Notes: generated from the sequence alone by a model not told the origin. Shown: positions 1 through 9,081, counted from the first letter of the stretch. The stretch is DNA of 64,000 bases from Mycolicibacterium iranicum (GCF_014190915.1 NZ_JACHVU010000012.1:97577-161576), one strand, 5' to 3'. Program-made: numbers and translations.

Positions 1-1117
1 GCAGCCACCGGTGGAAATCCACCTCGGTGGCGTGCTCTTCGGCGAACGCCGCGACCTCGTCGGTGTTCGGGTGCTGTAACGCCTGCGGCCATCGATGCCA
101 GTCGGGTCCGTGGTGCTCGGCCAGGACACACCACGTCGCGAAGTCGTCGAGGCTGCGCCCCTGACGTTCCCGGTACGCCTGGTAGGCGATGGTCCGGCCG
201 GCCGAAACCGTCACCGAATACAGCGCTTCCAGTGCCGCCCGCTTGGCCTTCCACACCCGGTCGCGATCGATCTCGGTGGCCCGCTTCGCCCGCGCCTGAA
301 CCTGTGCCTGCGCCTTGCGGATTCGGCTGCGATGGCGGACATGGGCGTACTCCGGCACCGCCTCGACCCGCAGATAGACGGGGTTGACGAAGCGGCGCGA
401 CGTCGGCAGATACGGAGAGGGCTCCATCGGGGCGACCGGGGCCCCGGCATGCAGAGGATTGACCAGGAGGAAGCCCGCGCCGTGGCGGGCTGCCGACCAC
501 ACCGCCAGGTCGGCCAGATCGGAGAGATCGCCCAGACCCCACGAGTGTCGTGACCGCACGCTGTACAGCTGGGTCGACAGGCCCCACGCACGACCTGTGG
601 CCAGCGGAACCGGCCGTTCCACCCTGTCCGGTGCCACGATCACCGCGGTGCTGACGTCGGAGGATCCGACCTGCAGGTACAGCCGGTGGTATCCGGCCGG
701 CAGGTCGGCGGGAAGCTCGAAGGTCGCCTCGCCGACCAGGCGGCCGTCGAGATCGTAAGGGGGGCGGTTGTTCTCGAGCTGCCGCACGCCCGTCCGGACG
801 CTGCCGTCCTCCAGGCGCAGCCACAACCGCGCGGGGTCGCCGTGCGTGACGTGCACCCAGAACGGCGTCGCCGTTCCGCTGCGACCCACGATCGTGGGAG
901 GCAGATCCCTGGCCCAGTGGTCACGCTCGTGGTCGGCGAGGGCCTGCGAGCGGTCGTCGTCGCCGGCCGCGGCGATGCCGAGGGCATCGAGCACCGAGAT
1001 CAACGTCGTCTCGGGCACCTGCACCGGGCGGCCGGTCCAATCCGTGTACTCGCTTGCCACCCCGTGCCGCCGCGCGAGCTCACGCAGCGAGGGGGATACA
1101 CCGGTGTCTTCGGGCAT
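1..1117 (-). CDS. malQ: 4-alpha-glucanotransferase (amylomaltase), N-terminal part
   Basis: The gene runs off the left edge, so only about the first 372 codons, from the ATG at 1117, are present. MalQ transfers alpha-1,4-glucan segments between maltodextrins in the cytoplasm. Reverse-strand translation starts MPEDTGVSPSLRELARRHGV and soon gives EYTDWTGRPV. Near the left edge it reads HRWPQALQHPNTDEVAAF followed by VDFHRWL. I recognise all of these from mycobacterial MalQ (Rv1781c), including its N-terminal accessory domain and the start of the GH77 domain. The gene is divergent from the MFS gene with 58 bases between the two starts, so a shared promoter region is likely. The catalytic residues lie outside the window. 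Confidence 0.88.
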   Translation of the reverse strand, partial: MPEDTGVSPSLRELARRHGVASEYTDWTGRPVQVPETTLISVLDALGIAAAGDDDRSQALADHERDHWARDLPPTIVGRSGTATPFWVHVTHGDPARLWLRLEDGSVRTGVRQLENNRPPYDLDGRLVGEATFELPADLPAGYHRLYLQVGSSDVSTAVIVAPDRVERPVPLATGRAWGLSTQLYSVRSRHSWGLGDLSDLADLAVWSAARHGAGFLLVNPLHAGAPVAPMEPSPYLPTSRRFVNPVYLRVEAVPEYAHVRHRSRIRKAQAQVQARAKRATEIDRDRVWKAKRAALEALYSVTVSAGRTIAYQAYRERQGRSLDDFATWCVLAEHHGPDWHRWPQALQHPNTDEVAAFAEEHATEVDFHRWL

Positions 1118-1175
1118 GCCGCTGATCTTGCCCTGCGCAGCGCCGGCGCACCGGCCGGCGGTAGGCTCGACCATC

Positions 1176-2372
1176 ATGGCGTCTGAACCGCTGGTCGGTG
1201 GCGACGCGCGAAACACACGGGCCCGGGTCGCCGCTGCGGCGCTGTTCCTCACCAACGGCGCGCTGTTCGCCAACCTGCTGCCGCGCTTCCCCGAGATCAA
1301 GACCGACCTCGCGATGTCCAACGCGGTGTACGGCGCTGCGGTCGCCTCGTTCTCGGCGGGCGCACTGATCGCCGGACCCACCGCGGGGGCGCTCGTGCGG
1401 CGCTTCCAGTCGGCGCGGGTCGCCGTTGCCACGACCGTCGCTCTGGCGACGCTGATCCTGCTCGCGGGCATGGCATCGACACCGCTGATGTTCGCGGCGG
1501 CCCTCTTCGCCGCGGGCGCCTGCGACTCGGTCACCGATGTCGCGCAGAACGTCAACGGCCTTCGGCTGCAACGCAACTACGGACGCTCGATCATCAACTC
1601 CCTGCACGCGATCTGGGCAGTCGGCGCGATCATCGGCGGTCTGATGGGTGCGGGCGCGATCGCTCTCGACATCCCACGCGGTGTCCACCTCGGTGTCGCG
1701 GCGCTGATCTTCTGCGGCGTCGTCGCCGTCGCGTACCCGTCACTGCTGCACGGCCCCGACCACGACGACCACCCGTCCACCCACGACCGCAGCGGAACCA
1801 AAGCCGGCCCGATGATCTACCTGACGTTGCTGGCGCTGGTCGGCATCGCCATCGCCGGGGCCACGGTCGAGGATGCCGGGAGTTCCTGGGCGACGCTGTA
1901 TCTGCGCGACAGCCTCGACGCCCCGGGGGCCGTGGCCGTGTTCGGGTTTGTGGCGCTGGTCGGTTTCATGTTCCTCGGGCGGATGGCCGGCGACCGCCTC
2001 GTGGACCGGTTCGGCGAACGGGCCGTCGCACGCGTCGGCGGCGTCATCACCGCCACGGGCATGGGCATCGCCCTGGCGTTCCCATCGGTGCCCGGCACCA
2101 TCGCGGGCTTCGCCGCGGCGGGGCTCGGCGTGGCCACTGTGATCCCTGCGGCGATGCGCGCCGCAGACGAACTCCCCGGCCTGCGCGCCGGGACCGGTCT
2201 GACCATCCTCACGTGGCTGATGCGCGCCGGCTTCCTCGGTGCGCCGCTGCTCGTCGGAGTGGTCTCCGATGCGACGGACCTGCGGACGGGTCTGCTGATC
2301 GTGCCTGCCGCCGGTGTGCTCGTGATCGTGCTGGCCGCAGTGCTGGGCACCCGGCGGCGTCCCGCGACCTGA
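1176..2372 (+). CDS. MFS transporter
   Basis: A 398-residue integral membrane protein with about 12 hydrophobic segments. It shows the loop typical of major facilitator transporters (GRMAGDRLVDRFG in the second half) and a long hydrophilic His/Asp-rich central loop (DHDDHPSTHDRS) between the two six-helix halves. It resembles the YbjJ-type sugar or drug MFS subgroup, but the substrate cannot be read from sequence. The ATG at 1176 starts the first plausible helix region. The open frame extends upstream to 768, but that part only overlaps malQ on the other strand and has no transporter character. A TAGGCT 12 bases before the ATG could be a -10 element for a nearly leaderless transcript, which is a guess. 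Confidence 0.85.
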   Translation: MASEPLVGGDARNTRARVAAAALFLTNGALFANLLPRFPEIKTDLAMSNAVYGAAVASFSAGALIAGPTAGALVRRFQSARVAVATTVALATLILLAGMASTPLMFAAALFAAGACDSVTDVAQNVNGLRLQRNYGRSIINSLHAIWAVGAIIGGLMGAGAIALDIPRGVHLGVAALIFCGVVAVAYPSLLHGPDHDDHPSTHDRSGTKAGPMIYLTLLALVGIAIAGATVEDAGSSWATLYLRDSLDAPGAVAVFGFVALVGFMFLGRMAGDRLVDRFGERAVARVGGVITATGMGIALAFPSVPGTIAGFAAAGLGVATVIPAAMRAADELPGLRAGTGLTILTWLMRAGFLGAPLLVGVVSDATDLRTGLLIVPAAGVLVIVLAAVLGTRRRPAT

Positions 2373-2458
2373 CGGGCGCGAACCGACGGGCCGCCGCATC
2401 GTGCATTTCCTGCGTGACCTCGACGTGAGCAGCGAGAATGATCCTCGGACGCCGCAGC

Positions 2459-2474
2459 GGTACAGTGGTGTACC
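2459..2474. promoter_or_regulatory. Inverted repeat upstream of carboxylesterase
   Basis: A perfect inverted repeat, GGTACA-GTGG-TGTACC, lies 36 bases before the ATG of the esterase and before its AAGGAG ribosome site. Its position and symmetry suit a TetR-type operator. TACAGT inside it could serve as a -10 element. No regulator gene is adjacent, so the cognate protein is unknown. Confidence 0.4.
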
Positions 2475-2509
2475 AGAGACGAGACCGCCACCGATCGAAG
2501 GAGTTCGGC

Positions 2510-4075
2510 ATGACCACGGAGGCAACCGCGCGCAGTGGGGCACACGGCAGGCCTGTCGTGGACACCACGAGCGGGCCTGTGCGTGGCGTCGACGACGGAA
2601 TCGTGCAGTCCTGGAAGGCCGTTCGGTACGCCGCGGCCCCCGTCGGTGAGCTGCGCTGGCGCGCTCCGGAGGTACCCGAACCGTGGACCGAACCCTTGGA
2701 CGCCGCCCGCGTCGGCCCGGTCTGCCCCCAGCCCACCGACCCGAAGATCCCCCTGGAGCTCGGCGCCCCGCAGGGCGAGGACTTCCTGACGCTGAACGTG
2801 TGGGCACCGTCGGGCACCGAACCCGGCGACGGCAAGCCGGTCATGGTGTGGGTCCACGGCGGCGCCTACGTGCTCGGATCGGCCAGTCAGCCCCTGTACC
2901 ACGGACGTGCGCTGGCCACCGGAGGCGACGTCGTGGTGGTGACCGTGAACTACCGCCTCGGCGCACTCGGATTCCTTGAGCTGTCGACCCTCGGCGACGA
3001 CTCCGGGCGGTTCGCGACCAACACCGGCCTGCGCGATGTGCTGGCCGCGCTGCGCTGGGTGCGCGAGAACATCGCGGCCTTCGGCGGCGACCCCGGACGC
3101 GTCACGCTGTTCGGCGAGTCGGCCGGCGGCGGCATCGTCACCTCTCTGCTCGGCAGCCCCGCCGCGGCAGGCCTGTTCTCCGCCGCGATCGCCCAGAGCT
3201 CTCCGGCGACGTCGACCTACGACCTGGGTCGCGCCGGACGGGTGGCCCAACGTTTCCTCGACGTGCTCGGCCTCGGCCGTGACGAGCTGGGGAGCCTGAC
3301 CGAAGCGCCGATCGCCACCCTGGTGGAGGCATCCCGCACCGTCTTCAACGAGGTCCCGGTGCGCAGCCCCGGAACGCTGGCCTTCGCGCCCACCGTCGAC
3401 GGCGACCTGCTGCCGGACTACCCGGTGAACCTGGCGCGCAACGGCAGGACCCACCCGGTGCCGCTCGTCATCGGTACGAACAAGAACGAGGCGGCGCTGT
3501 TCCGGTACATGAAATCGCCGTTGATGCCGATCGCGCCGGAGTCCATCAAAGCCATGTTCGCCGACATCGCCGCCGAACAGCCCGGCCTGCAGCTGCCGGA
3601 CGAGGCCGACCTCAACGGCACCTACCGAGGTCGCGGAAAGACCAAGGGCCTCGGGCTGACCAGCGATCTGGGCTTCCGGATGCCGTCGCTCTGGTTCGCC
3701 GAGGGTCATCGCGCCACCGCGCCCGTGTACCTCTACCGCTTCGACTTCGCCACGCCGCTGCTGCGGCTCGTGCGTCTGCACGGCGCCCACGCCACCGAGC
3801 TGCCCTTCGTCTGGGGCAACCTCGGCTCCGGACGCAAGGATCCGACGTTCGCCCTCGGGGGCCGCAAGGCCGGCACCGAGGTGTCGAGGCGGATGCAGGC
3901 CCGTTGGACCGGTTTCGCCGCCACCGGTGACCCCGCCGCGCCCGGCGCCCCGGCCTGGCGCCCCTACGACGACGACCGCGCCACCCTCGTCATCGACGCC
4001 CAAGATTCGGTGGTGGACGACCTGGACGCCGGGGTCCGTCGCGCCTGGGGCGATGACGTCCTGAGCTTCCTGTAG
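2510..4075 (+). CDS. Type B carboxylesterase
   Basis: A 521-residue alpha/beta-hydrolase of the carboxylesterase/lipase B family, which hydrolyses carboxylic esters. The oxyanion-hole motif VWVHGGAY, the nucleophile elbow FGESAGGG, an acidic residue in GTNKNEA and the catalytic histidine region LHGAHATELPFVW occur in the right order. Length is usual for the family. There is no signal peptide, so it is probably cytoplasmic. The ATG at 2510 is preceded by AAGGAG at 2498-2503. An in-frame extension to 2438 lacks this site. The gene after it starts 30 bases past the stop, so the two may be co-transcribed. The substrate is unknown. Confidence 0.9.
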   Translation: MTTEATARSGAHGRPVVDTTSGPVRGVDDGIVQSWKAVRYAAAPVGELRWRAPEVPEPWTEPLDAARVGPVCPQPTDPKIPLELGAPQGEDFLTLNVWAPSGTEPGDGKPVMVWVHGGAYVLGSASQPLYHGRALATGGDVVVVTVNYRLGALGFLELSTLGDDSGRFATNTGLRDVLAALRWVRENIAAFGGDPGRVTLFGESAGGGIVTSLLGSPAAAGLFSAAIAQSSPATSTYDLGRAGRVAQRFLDVLGLGRDELGSLTEAPIATLVEASRTVFNEVPVRSPGTLAFAPTVDGDLLPDYPVNLARNGRTHPVPLVIGTNKNEAALFRYMKSPLMPIAPESIKAMFADIAAEQPGLQLPDEADLNGTYRGRGKTKGLGLTSDLGFRMPSLWFAEGHRATAPVYLYRFDFATPLLRLVRLHGAHATELPFVWGNLGSGRKDPTFALGGRKAGTEVSRRMQARWTGFAATGDPAAPGAPAWRPYDDDRATLVIDAQDSVVDDLDAGVRRAWGDDVLSFL

Positions 4076-4105
4076 CGCCGTACACTCACCTCGGAGGTGC
4101 TCACC

Positions 4106-5029
4106 GTGGAGTTCCTGAACGTCCTCCCGCCGCAGATGCGCGATCCCGTGCTCTTCGCGATCCCGTTCTTCCTGCTGCTGCTCGTCGTCGAGTGGACGGC
4201 CGCGCGCAAGCTCGAAGACATCGCCCCGGGGGAGGGCAGCGACCGGCCGGCCAGCGGCGCCTATCACGCCCGCGATTCGTGGACGAGCATCTCGATGGGC
4301 CTGGTGTCGATCGCCACGATGGGGGCGTGGAAGTTCCTGGCACTGCTGGGTTATGCCGCGATCTTCGCCTATGTCGCGCCGTGGCAGCTGTCGGCCACGC
4401 AGTGGTACACGTGGGTCATCGCGATCCTCGGCGTGGACCTGCTGTTCTACGCCTATCACCGCACGGCGCACCGGGTTCGGCTGATCTGGGCGACCCATCA
4501 GGCCCACCATTCCAGCGAGTACTTCAACTTCGCGACCGCGTTGCGACAGAAGTGGAACAACAGCGGGGAGATCCTGATGTGGCTCCCGCTGCCGCTGCTC
4601 GGCGTGCCACCGTGGATGGTGTTCGCCAGCTTCTCGCTGAACCTCATCTACCAGTTCTGGATCCACACCGAACGCATCGGAAAGCTGTGGCGGCCCTTCG
4701 AATTCGTGTTCAACACACCGTCACACCACCGTGTGCACCACGGCATGGACCGGCTGTACCTGGACAGGAACTACGGCGGGATACTCATCCTCTGGGACCG
4801 GCTGTTCGGCACCTTCCAGGCCGAGGAGTTCCGTCCGCACTACGGACTGACCAAGCCCGTCGACACGTTCAACATCTGGAAGCTGCAGACGCGCGAGTAC
4901 GCGGCCATCGGACGGGACGTGCGCACCGCCCGCGGCCTACGCGCCAAGCTCGGCTACATCTTCGGCCCGCCCGGATGGGAACCGGCCGCGGCGACGAGCG
5001 TCGGGACGCAGGCGCATGCCGGCCCGTAG
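4106..5029 (+). CDS. Membrane fatty acid hydroxylase / sterol desaturase family protein
   Basis: A polytopic membrane di-iron enzyme of about 307 residues. It has the three histidine clusters of the family: HRTAH, HQAHH and SHHRVHH. These bind the diiron centre that inserts oxygen or a double bond into a lipid. Hydrophobic segments precede and separate the clusters. I take the GTG at 4106 as start because GGAGG at 4093-4097 sits 8 bases upstream. A GTG at 4097 in the same frame overlaps that site and is less likely. CACCTC-G-GAGGTG at 4087-4099 is an inverted repeat covering the ribosome site and could mask it. The end overlaps the next gene by 14 bases, which suggests one operon. The substrate cannot be predicted. 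Confidence 0.85.
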   Translation: MEFLNVLPPQMRDPVLFAIPFFLLLLVVEWTAARKLEDIAPGEGSDRPASGAYHARDSWTSISMGLVSIATMGAWKFLALLGYAAIFAYVAPWQLSATQWYTWVIAILGVDLLFYAYHRTAHRVRLIWATHQAHHSSEYFNFATALRQKWNNSGEILMWLPLPLLGVPPWMVFASFSLNLIYQFWIHTERIGKLWRPFEFVFNTPSHHRVHHGMDRLYLDRNYGGILILWDRLFGTFQAEEFRPHYGLTKPVDTFNIWKLQTREYAAIGRDVRTARGLRAKLGYIFGPPGWEPAAATSVGTQAHAGP

Positions 5030-6446
5030 TGTGCGCCGTGTGGAGACCGTTTTCGACGCTGCCGTCGACCCCGCGCTGATCGATCGCTCGCTGGCCGCGA
5101 CGAGGCTCGGATCGGTGTGGCTCGACATCCCGCGGCCGGACTTCCCGGCCACCTCCGGGCCCGTGACCTGCGACCTGCTCGTGATCGGCGGCGGTTACAC
5201 CGGGCTCTGGACGGCCCTGCACGCCGCCCGGCGGCATCCGGACCGTCGCATCGTGCTCATCGAGGCCGACCGGATCGGTTGGGCCGCGTCGGGCCGCAAT
5301 GGCGGATTCGTCGACGCCAGCCTGACGCACGGCTACGAGAACGGAAAAACCCGCTGGCCCAACGAGATCGACACGCTGGAGGCCATGGGCGTCGAGAACC
5401 TCGACGGGATGCAGGCCGAGATCGAGGAACTCGGCCTCGACGTCGAATGGGAACGCACCGGCATGCTGGCCGTCGCCACCGAGCCGCACCAGGTGAGCTG
5501 GCTGGAGGAGGCGGCGGCCGACGGCCACGGCAAGCTGCTCGATCTGCACCAGGTGCGCGACGAGGTGCGGTCGCCGACCTATCTGGCCGGTCTGCTCGAA
5601 CCGGATTCGTGCGCGATCGTCAACCCGGCGAAGCTCGCCCTCGAGCTGGCCAGGGCCTGCCGCGACGCCGGCGTCGAGATCTTCGAGCACACCACAGCCA
5701 CCCAGATCGAATCTGGCGGCGCGGCGCTGCGCATCCACACCGACGGATCCGCGATCACCTGCCGGCAGGTGGTGCTGGCCACCAATGTCTTCCCGAGCCT
5801 GCTGCGGCGCAACAGGCTCTACACCGTCCCTGTGTATGACTACGTGCTGGCCACCGAACCCCTGACCGCCGAGCAGCTCGGGCGCATCGGATGGCAGGGC
5901 AGGCAGGGGATCGGCGACTCGGCCAACCAGTTCCACTACTACCGCCTGACCAAGGACAACCGGATCGTCTGGGGCGGCTACGACGCGGTGTACCACTTCG
6001 GCAGGCGCGTCGACTCGGCCTACGAGGACCGTCAGGACACCTACCGCCGGCTCGCCGCCCACTTCTTCCTCACCTTCCCGCAGCTCGACGACGTCCGGTT
6101 CAGCCACCGGTGGGCCGGGGCCATCGACACCAACACCCGTTTCTGCGCGCACTGGGGGTTGGCCCGCGAGGGCCGGGTCGCCTACGTCAACGGCTTCACC
6201 GGGCTGGGCGTCGGCGCGGCCAGGTTCGCCGCCGACGTGTGCCTCGATCTGCTCGACGGAACACCTACGCCGCGCACGCAATTGGAGATGGTGCGGCGCA
6301 AGCCGCTACCGTTCCCGCCCGAACCGCTGGCCAGCGTCGGCATCCAGGCCACCCGGTGGTCGCTGGATCGCGCCGACCACTCCGCGGGGCGCAGGAACCT
6401 GCTGCTCCGGGCCCTCGATGCGGCGGGGCTCGGGTTCGACTCCTGA
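5016..6446 (+). CDS. FAD-dependent oxidoreductase, DAO / gamma-glutamylputrescine-oxidase-like
   Basis: A 476-residue flavoprotein of the D-amino-acid oxidase fold. The FAD-binding VIGGGYTGLWTA is near residue 55, followed by the SGRNGGF signature of PuuB-like amine/amino-acid oxidases and a C-terminal NGFTGLGVG FAD contact. Such enzymes oxidise a C-N bond and pass electrons to oxygen. The start at 5016 overlaps the preceding hydroxylase by 14 bases. A GTG near 5041 would avoid the overlap but seems unnecessary. The operon with the esterase and hydroxylase hints at a small catabolic or lipid-modifying pathway, but the substrate is not deducible. Confidence 0.85.
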   Translation: MPARSVRRVETVFDAAVDPALIDRSLAATRLGSVWLDIPRPDFPATSGPVTCDLLVIGGGYTGLWTALHAARRHPDRRIVLIEADRIGWAASGRNGGFVDASLTHGYENGKTRWPNEIDTLEAMGVENLDGMQAEIEELGLDVEWERTGMLAVATEPHQVSWLEEAAADGHGKLLDLHQVRDEVRSPTYLAGLLEPDSCAIVNPAKLALELARACRDAGVEIFEHTTATQIESGGAALRIHTDGSAITCRQVVLATNVFPSLLRRNRLYTVPVYDYVLATEPLTAEQLGRIGWQGRQGIGDSANQFHYYRLTKDNRIVWGGYDAVYHFGRRVDSAYEDRQDTYRRLAAHFFLTFPQLDDVRFSHRWAGAIDTNTRFCAHWGLAREGRVAYVNGFTGLGVGAARFAADVCLDLLDGTPTPRTQLEMVRRKPLPFPPEPLASVGIQATRWSLDRADHSAGRRNLLLRALDAAGLGFDS

Positions 6447-6559
6447 GATAGCCGTCCGACAACCGTCGTGTAACGCCGCTTTATCCGACCGCGATGAGCC
6501 AGTTACACCAGCCGTCTCAACGGGTACTGGTGAACTGAACCTGAGGGGTCGGAGGGGCT

Positions 6560-7294
6560 GTGTCTGATCGGTCGTTGTCGCAGTCGCCGTCGCGGCTGGT
6601 CCGCCTGTTGCTCGCCCTCTCGGCTCTGCTGCTGGCGCCGGCTGCCGCCGTCGCACTGCAGGCTCCCACCGCGCAGGCCCAGCCCGGTGTTCTCGTCTTC
6701 CCCGGCATGGAGATCCACCAGGACACCGTGCTGTGCACGCTCGGCTACGTCGACCCGGCCACCCGGATCGCCTACACCGCCGGCCACTGCCGCGCCTCGG
6801 GAACCGTCTCGGACCGGTTCGGGACCCCGATCGGCACCCAGGGCACGTTCCGCGACAACACCCCTGACGGCATGACCATCGACACCAATCACCAGATCAC
6901 CGACTGGGAGGTGATCCACCTCAACCCGAACGTCGCGGTCAACAACGTGCTGCCCGGAGGCAAGGTGCTGGTCACCGATCCCGCGGTGCTGCCCGTCAAG
7001 GGAATGCCGGTGTGCCACTTCGGCGTGGTGACCGGCGAGAGCTGCGGAACCATCGAATCGGTCAACAACGGCTGGTTCACCATGACCAACGGCGTGGTGA
7101 GCCGCAAGGGCGACTCGGGCGGGCCCGTCTACACCCCGACCGCCGACGGCCGCACCGTGCTGATCGGTCTCTTCAACAGCACCTGGGGCACCCTGCCCGC
7201 GGCGATCTCGTGGCAGGTCGCCAGCCAGCAGGCGCAGGCGGACACGATCTCGGCGGCGTCCGCGGTCATCGCCCCGCAGCCGGTCGCACCCTAA
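6560..7294 (+). CDS. Secreted trypsin-like serine protease family protein (Rv1815-like)
   Basis: A 244-residue protein with an N-terminal signal peptide: arginine-bearing start, hydrophobic stretch of about 20 residues, and an AQAQP-type cleavage region near residue 42. Chymotrypsin-fold motifs are present, with the histidine in AYTAGHCR and the serine in KGDSGGPVY. Two cysteine pairs (around VLCTLG/GHCR and VCHFG/ESCGT) suggest disulfides in the exported protein. It matches the M. tuberculosis Rv1815 family as I remember it, supported by the Rv1816- and Rv1817-like genes that follow. The GTG at 6560 has GGAGG five bases upstream. The gene ends convergently with the next, the two stops sharing four bases. 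Proteolytic activity is inferred from motifs only. Confidence 0.85.
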   Translation: MSDRSLSQSPSRLVRLLLALSALLLAPAAAVALQAPTAQAQPGVLVFPGMEIHQDTVLCTLGYVDPATRIAYTAGHCRASGTVSDRFGTPIGTQGTFRDNTPDGMTIDTNHQITDWEVIHLNPNVAVNNVLPGGKVLVTDPAVLPVKGMPVCHFGVVTGESCGTIESVNNGWFTMTNGVVSRKGDSGGPVYTPTADGRTVLIGLFNSTWGTLPAAISWQVASQQAQADTISAASAVIAPQPVAP

Positions 7295-7731
7295 TCGAGC
7301 ACCTCGAAGACCGGGATCGACGGCGCGACTCTGCGCATCTCGTCGCGGCTGGACTGCGGCGTCAATCCACCGATGTGTCCCTTCACCTGCCAGAACCAGC
7401 GGTCGATGTAGGGCTTGAGCAGGTCGGGCTTGTCCTCGTCGGGCATCTCGACGATCCGGTGGCCGCGGGTGCGACCGCGCGGTCCTATCTCGATCTCGCC
7501 GGCAGCACGTGCGTTGCGCGCCCACTGCGTGTTCCCCCGAGGGGAGATCAGGAACCGGCGACCGTCGACGGCGAGCAGGTTGACCACCACCGGGCGCAGC
7601 CGTCCGCTGGTCCGTCCACGGACCCGAATCGCTGTGCTGCCCTGGATGGTCAGGCCGGCCTCGGCGAGCCGGCGGATCGCTCCGTTGACAATGCGGGCGC
7701 CGAGACCCGGTACGTCATATCGCTGCGTCAT
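7291..7731 (-). CDS. Deazaflavin (F420)-dependent nitroreductase family protein
   Basis: A 146-residue split-barrel protein of the DDN/FDR family, which binds cofactor F420 or FMN. The family core is visible in IRVRGRTSGRLRPVVVNL and in RRFLISPRGNTQWARNARAAG. I chose the ATG at 7731 because AAGGGA lies about six bases upstream. An in-frame extension to 7782 lacks such a site. It is transcribed divergently from the TetR gene, with about 100 bases between, and so is a candidate target of that regulator. The substrate is unknown. Relatives reduce quinones, nitro compounds or enones. Confidence 0.8.
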   Translation of the reverse strand: MTQRYDVPGLGARIVNGAIRRLAEAGLTIQGSTAIRVRGRTSGRLRPVVVNLLAVDGRRFLISPRGNTQWARNARAAGEIEIGPRGRTRGHRIVEMPDEDKPDLLKPYIDRWFWQVKGHIGGLTPQSSRDEMRRVAPSIPVFEVLD

Positions 7732-7835
7732 CGTGGTTCCCTTCGTTGTTCGAGAGCGGTGCTCACTTTTCGACACTGTCACGATGACGTCCTGAAATCA
7801 AGAGCGGTGATCTCTGTTTGTGCCAGACTGGGGCC
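7732..7835. promoter_or_regulatory. Divergent promoter region between F420 reductase and TetR genes
   Basis: Two features stand out. One is an inverted repeat, GTCA-CGA-TGAC, at 7778-7788. The other is a direct repeat of AGAGCGGTG, found near 7753 and again near 7800. Either could be an operator for the TetR-type protein encoded to the right. No clear -10/-35 pair was identified. Confidence 0.3.
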
Positions 7836-8516
7836 GTGGGCAAGAGGCAGGATTCCCGGGAGCGCATCGAACGCCAGATCGTGCAGCTCGGACGGCAGCA
7901 TCTGATCACGGACGGCGCCGCGGGCCTGTCGCTGCGCGCCATCGCCCGTGACCTCGGCATGGTGTCGTCGGCGATCTACCGGTACGTGGTCGACCGCGAC
8001 GAGCTGCTGACGTTGTTGCTCGTCGACGCGTTCACCGAGCTCGCCGAGGCGGTCGAGACGGCCCGCGGCGACGCGACCGGACATTGGCGCGATCAGTTCG
8101 CGGCCATCGCGCACGCCGCCCGGTCCTGGGCCCTGGAGCAGCCCGCGAGCTGGGCCCTGCTCTACGGCAGCCCGGTGCCCGGTTACCACGCCCCGCGCGA
8201 CCGGACCGTCGAGCCTGGCACCCGGGTCGTCGGAGCGCTGTTCTCCGTGGTCGCCGCGGGCGTCGTCGCCGGCGAGGTCCGGCCCACCGATCCATCGGTG
8301 CCGGAACGACTTTCGTCTGACTTCGACGGCCTGCGTGCCGAGTTCGACCTCACCGCCGACGACGCGGTCCTCGGCCGGTGCCTGACGGTCTGGGCGGCAC
8401 TGGTCGGCGCCATCAGCCTCGAAGTGTTCGGACAGTACGGTCCCGACACCTTCACGGACCCCGCCGAGGTGTTCGACACCCAGATCGCTGTACTGACCGC
8501 ACTGCTCTGCCTTTGA
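7836..8516 (+). CDS. TetR family transcriptional regulator (Rv1816-like)
   Basis: A 226-residue regulator. The N-terminal helix-turn-helix shows the TetR pattern: RERIERQIVQLG, then LSLRAIARDLGMVSSAIYRY. A ligand-binding C-terminal domain of the TetR_C 13/33 type follows, with the GSPVPGYHAP signature. The GTG at 7836 is preferred over a TTG at 7818. Its position between an Rv1815-like and an Rv1817-like gene matches Rv1816 of M. tuberculosis as I remember it. Likely targets are its own promoter and the divergent F420 reductase gene. The effector is unknown. Confidence 0.88.
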   Translation: MGKRQDSRERIERQIVQLGRQHLITDGAAGLSLRAIARDLGMVSSAIYRYVVDRDELLTLLLVDAFTELAEAVETARGDATGHWRDQFAAIAHAARSWALEQPASWALLYGSPVPGYHAPRDRTVEPGTRVVGALFSVVAAGVVAGEVRPTDPSVPERLSSDFDGLRAEFDLTADDAVLGRCLTVWAALVGAISLEVFGQYGPDTFTDPAEVFDTQIAVLTALLCL

Positions 8517-8536
8517 CGTCGAGCGGGACGTCGAAT

Positions 8537-8550
8537 TAGAACACGTTCTA
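8537..8550. promoter_or_regulatory. KstR-type operator
   Basis: The sequence TAGAACACGTTCTA has two 6-base arms (TAGAAC and GTTCTA) around a 2-base spacer. It fits the KstR consensus TnnAACnnGTTnnA exactly. KstR is the TetR-family repressor of cholesterol catabolism in mycobacteria. The site is 34 bases before the ATG of the glyoxalase-fold gene. TATTCT at 8572-8577 could be a -10 element giving a leaderless message. The downstream FAD enzyme resembles steroid dehydrogenases, which fits steroid control. Confidence 0.75.
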
Positions 8551-8584
8551 GCTTGCGTCGGCGGTGAGCGATATTCTGCTAGCG

Positions 8585-9079
8585 ATGCTTGACCAGACAC
8601 CTGTCCAGATTGCGTGGGTGACACAGGACCTCCCCGCGACCGAGGGCGCCCTCACGGCGCTGCTCGGCGCGAAGAAGTGGATCCGGATGCCCGGTGTGCA
8701 CTTCGGGCCCGAGGCCTGCACCTACCGCGGCCGGCCCGCCGATTTCGTCGCCGACATCTCGCTGAGCTACGCCGGCGACACCCAGCTGGAGCTGATCGCA
8801 CCGGTCAGCGGCACCAGCATCTACACCGAGTTCCTCGACGGCAACGGCCCCGGTCTGCACCACGTGTGCGTGGCCGCCGCCGACGCCGCGAGCTTCGACG
8901 CGGCCCTCGCGGACGCCGAACGCGACGGCCACCCCGTCGTCATGGCGGGCACCATGCCCGGCGGGATGCGCTTCGCCTACGTCAGCGCCGAGCAGGCAGG
9001 CGTTCCGTTCATCGAGTACGCCTACATCCCGCCGGAGATCCACGCAATGTTCGACCACATCAAACAGGAGCAGAAGTGA
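8585..9079 (+). CDS. VOC/glyoxalase-fold protein
   Basis: A 164-residue protein of the vicinal oxygen chelate superfamily, with beta-alpha-beta modules like methylmalonyl-CoA epimerases and extradiol dioxygenases. Candidate metal ligands are the histidine in VHFGPEAC, the glutamate in LELIAPV and the histidine in GPGLHHVCV. I prefer the ATG at 8585, which reads MLDQTPVQIAW. A GTG at 8564 is possible but would fall before the suspected -10 element. It lies directly after a KstR-type box and 2 bases before the FAD enzyme, so the two probably form a steroid-inducible operon. The reaction is not known. Confidence 0.75.
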   Translation: MLDQTPVQIAWVTQDLPATEGALTALLGAKKWIRMPGVHFGPEACTYRGRPADFVADISLSYAGDTQLELIAPVSGTSIYTEFLDGNGPGLHHVCVAAADAASFDAALADAERDGHPVVMAGTMPGGMRFAYVSAEQAGVPFIEYAYIPPEIHAMFDHIKQEQK

Positions 9080-9081
9080 CC

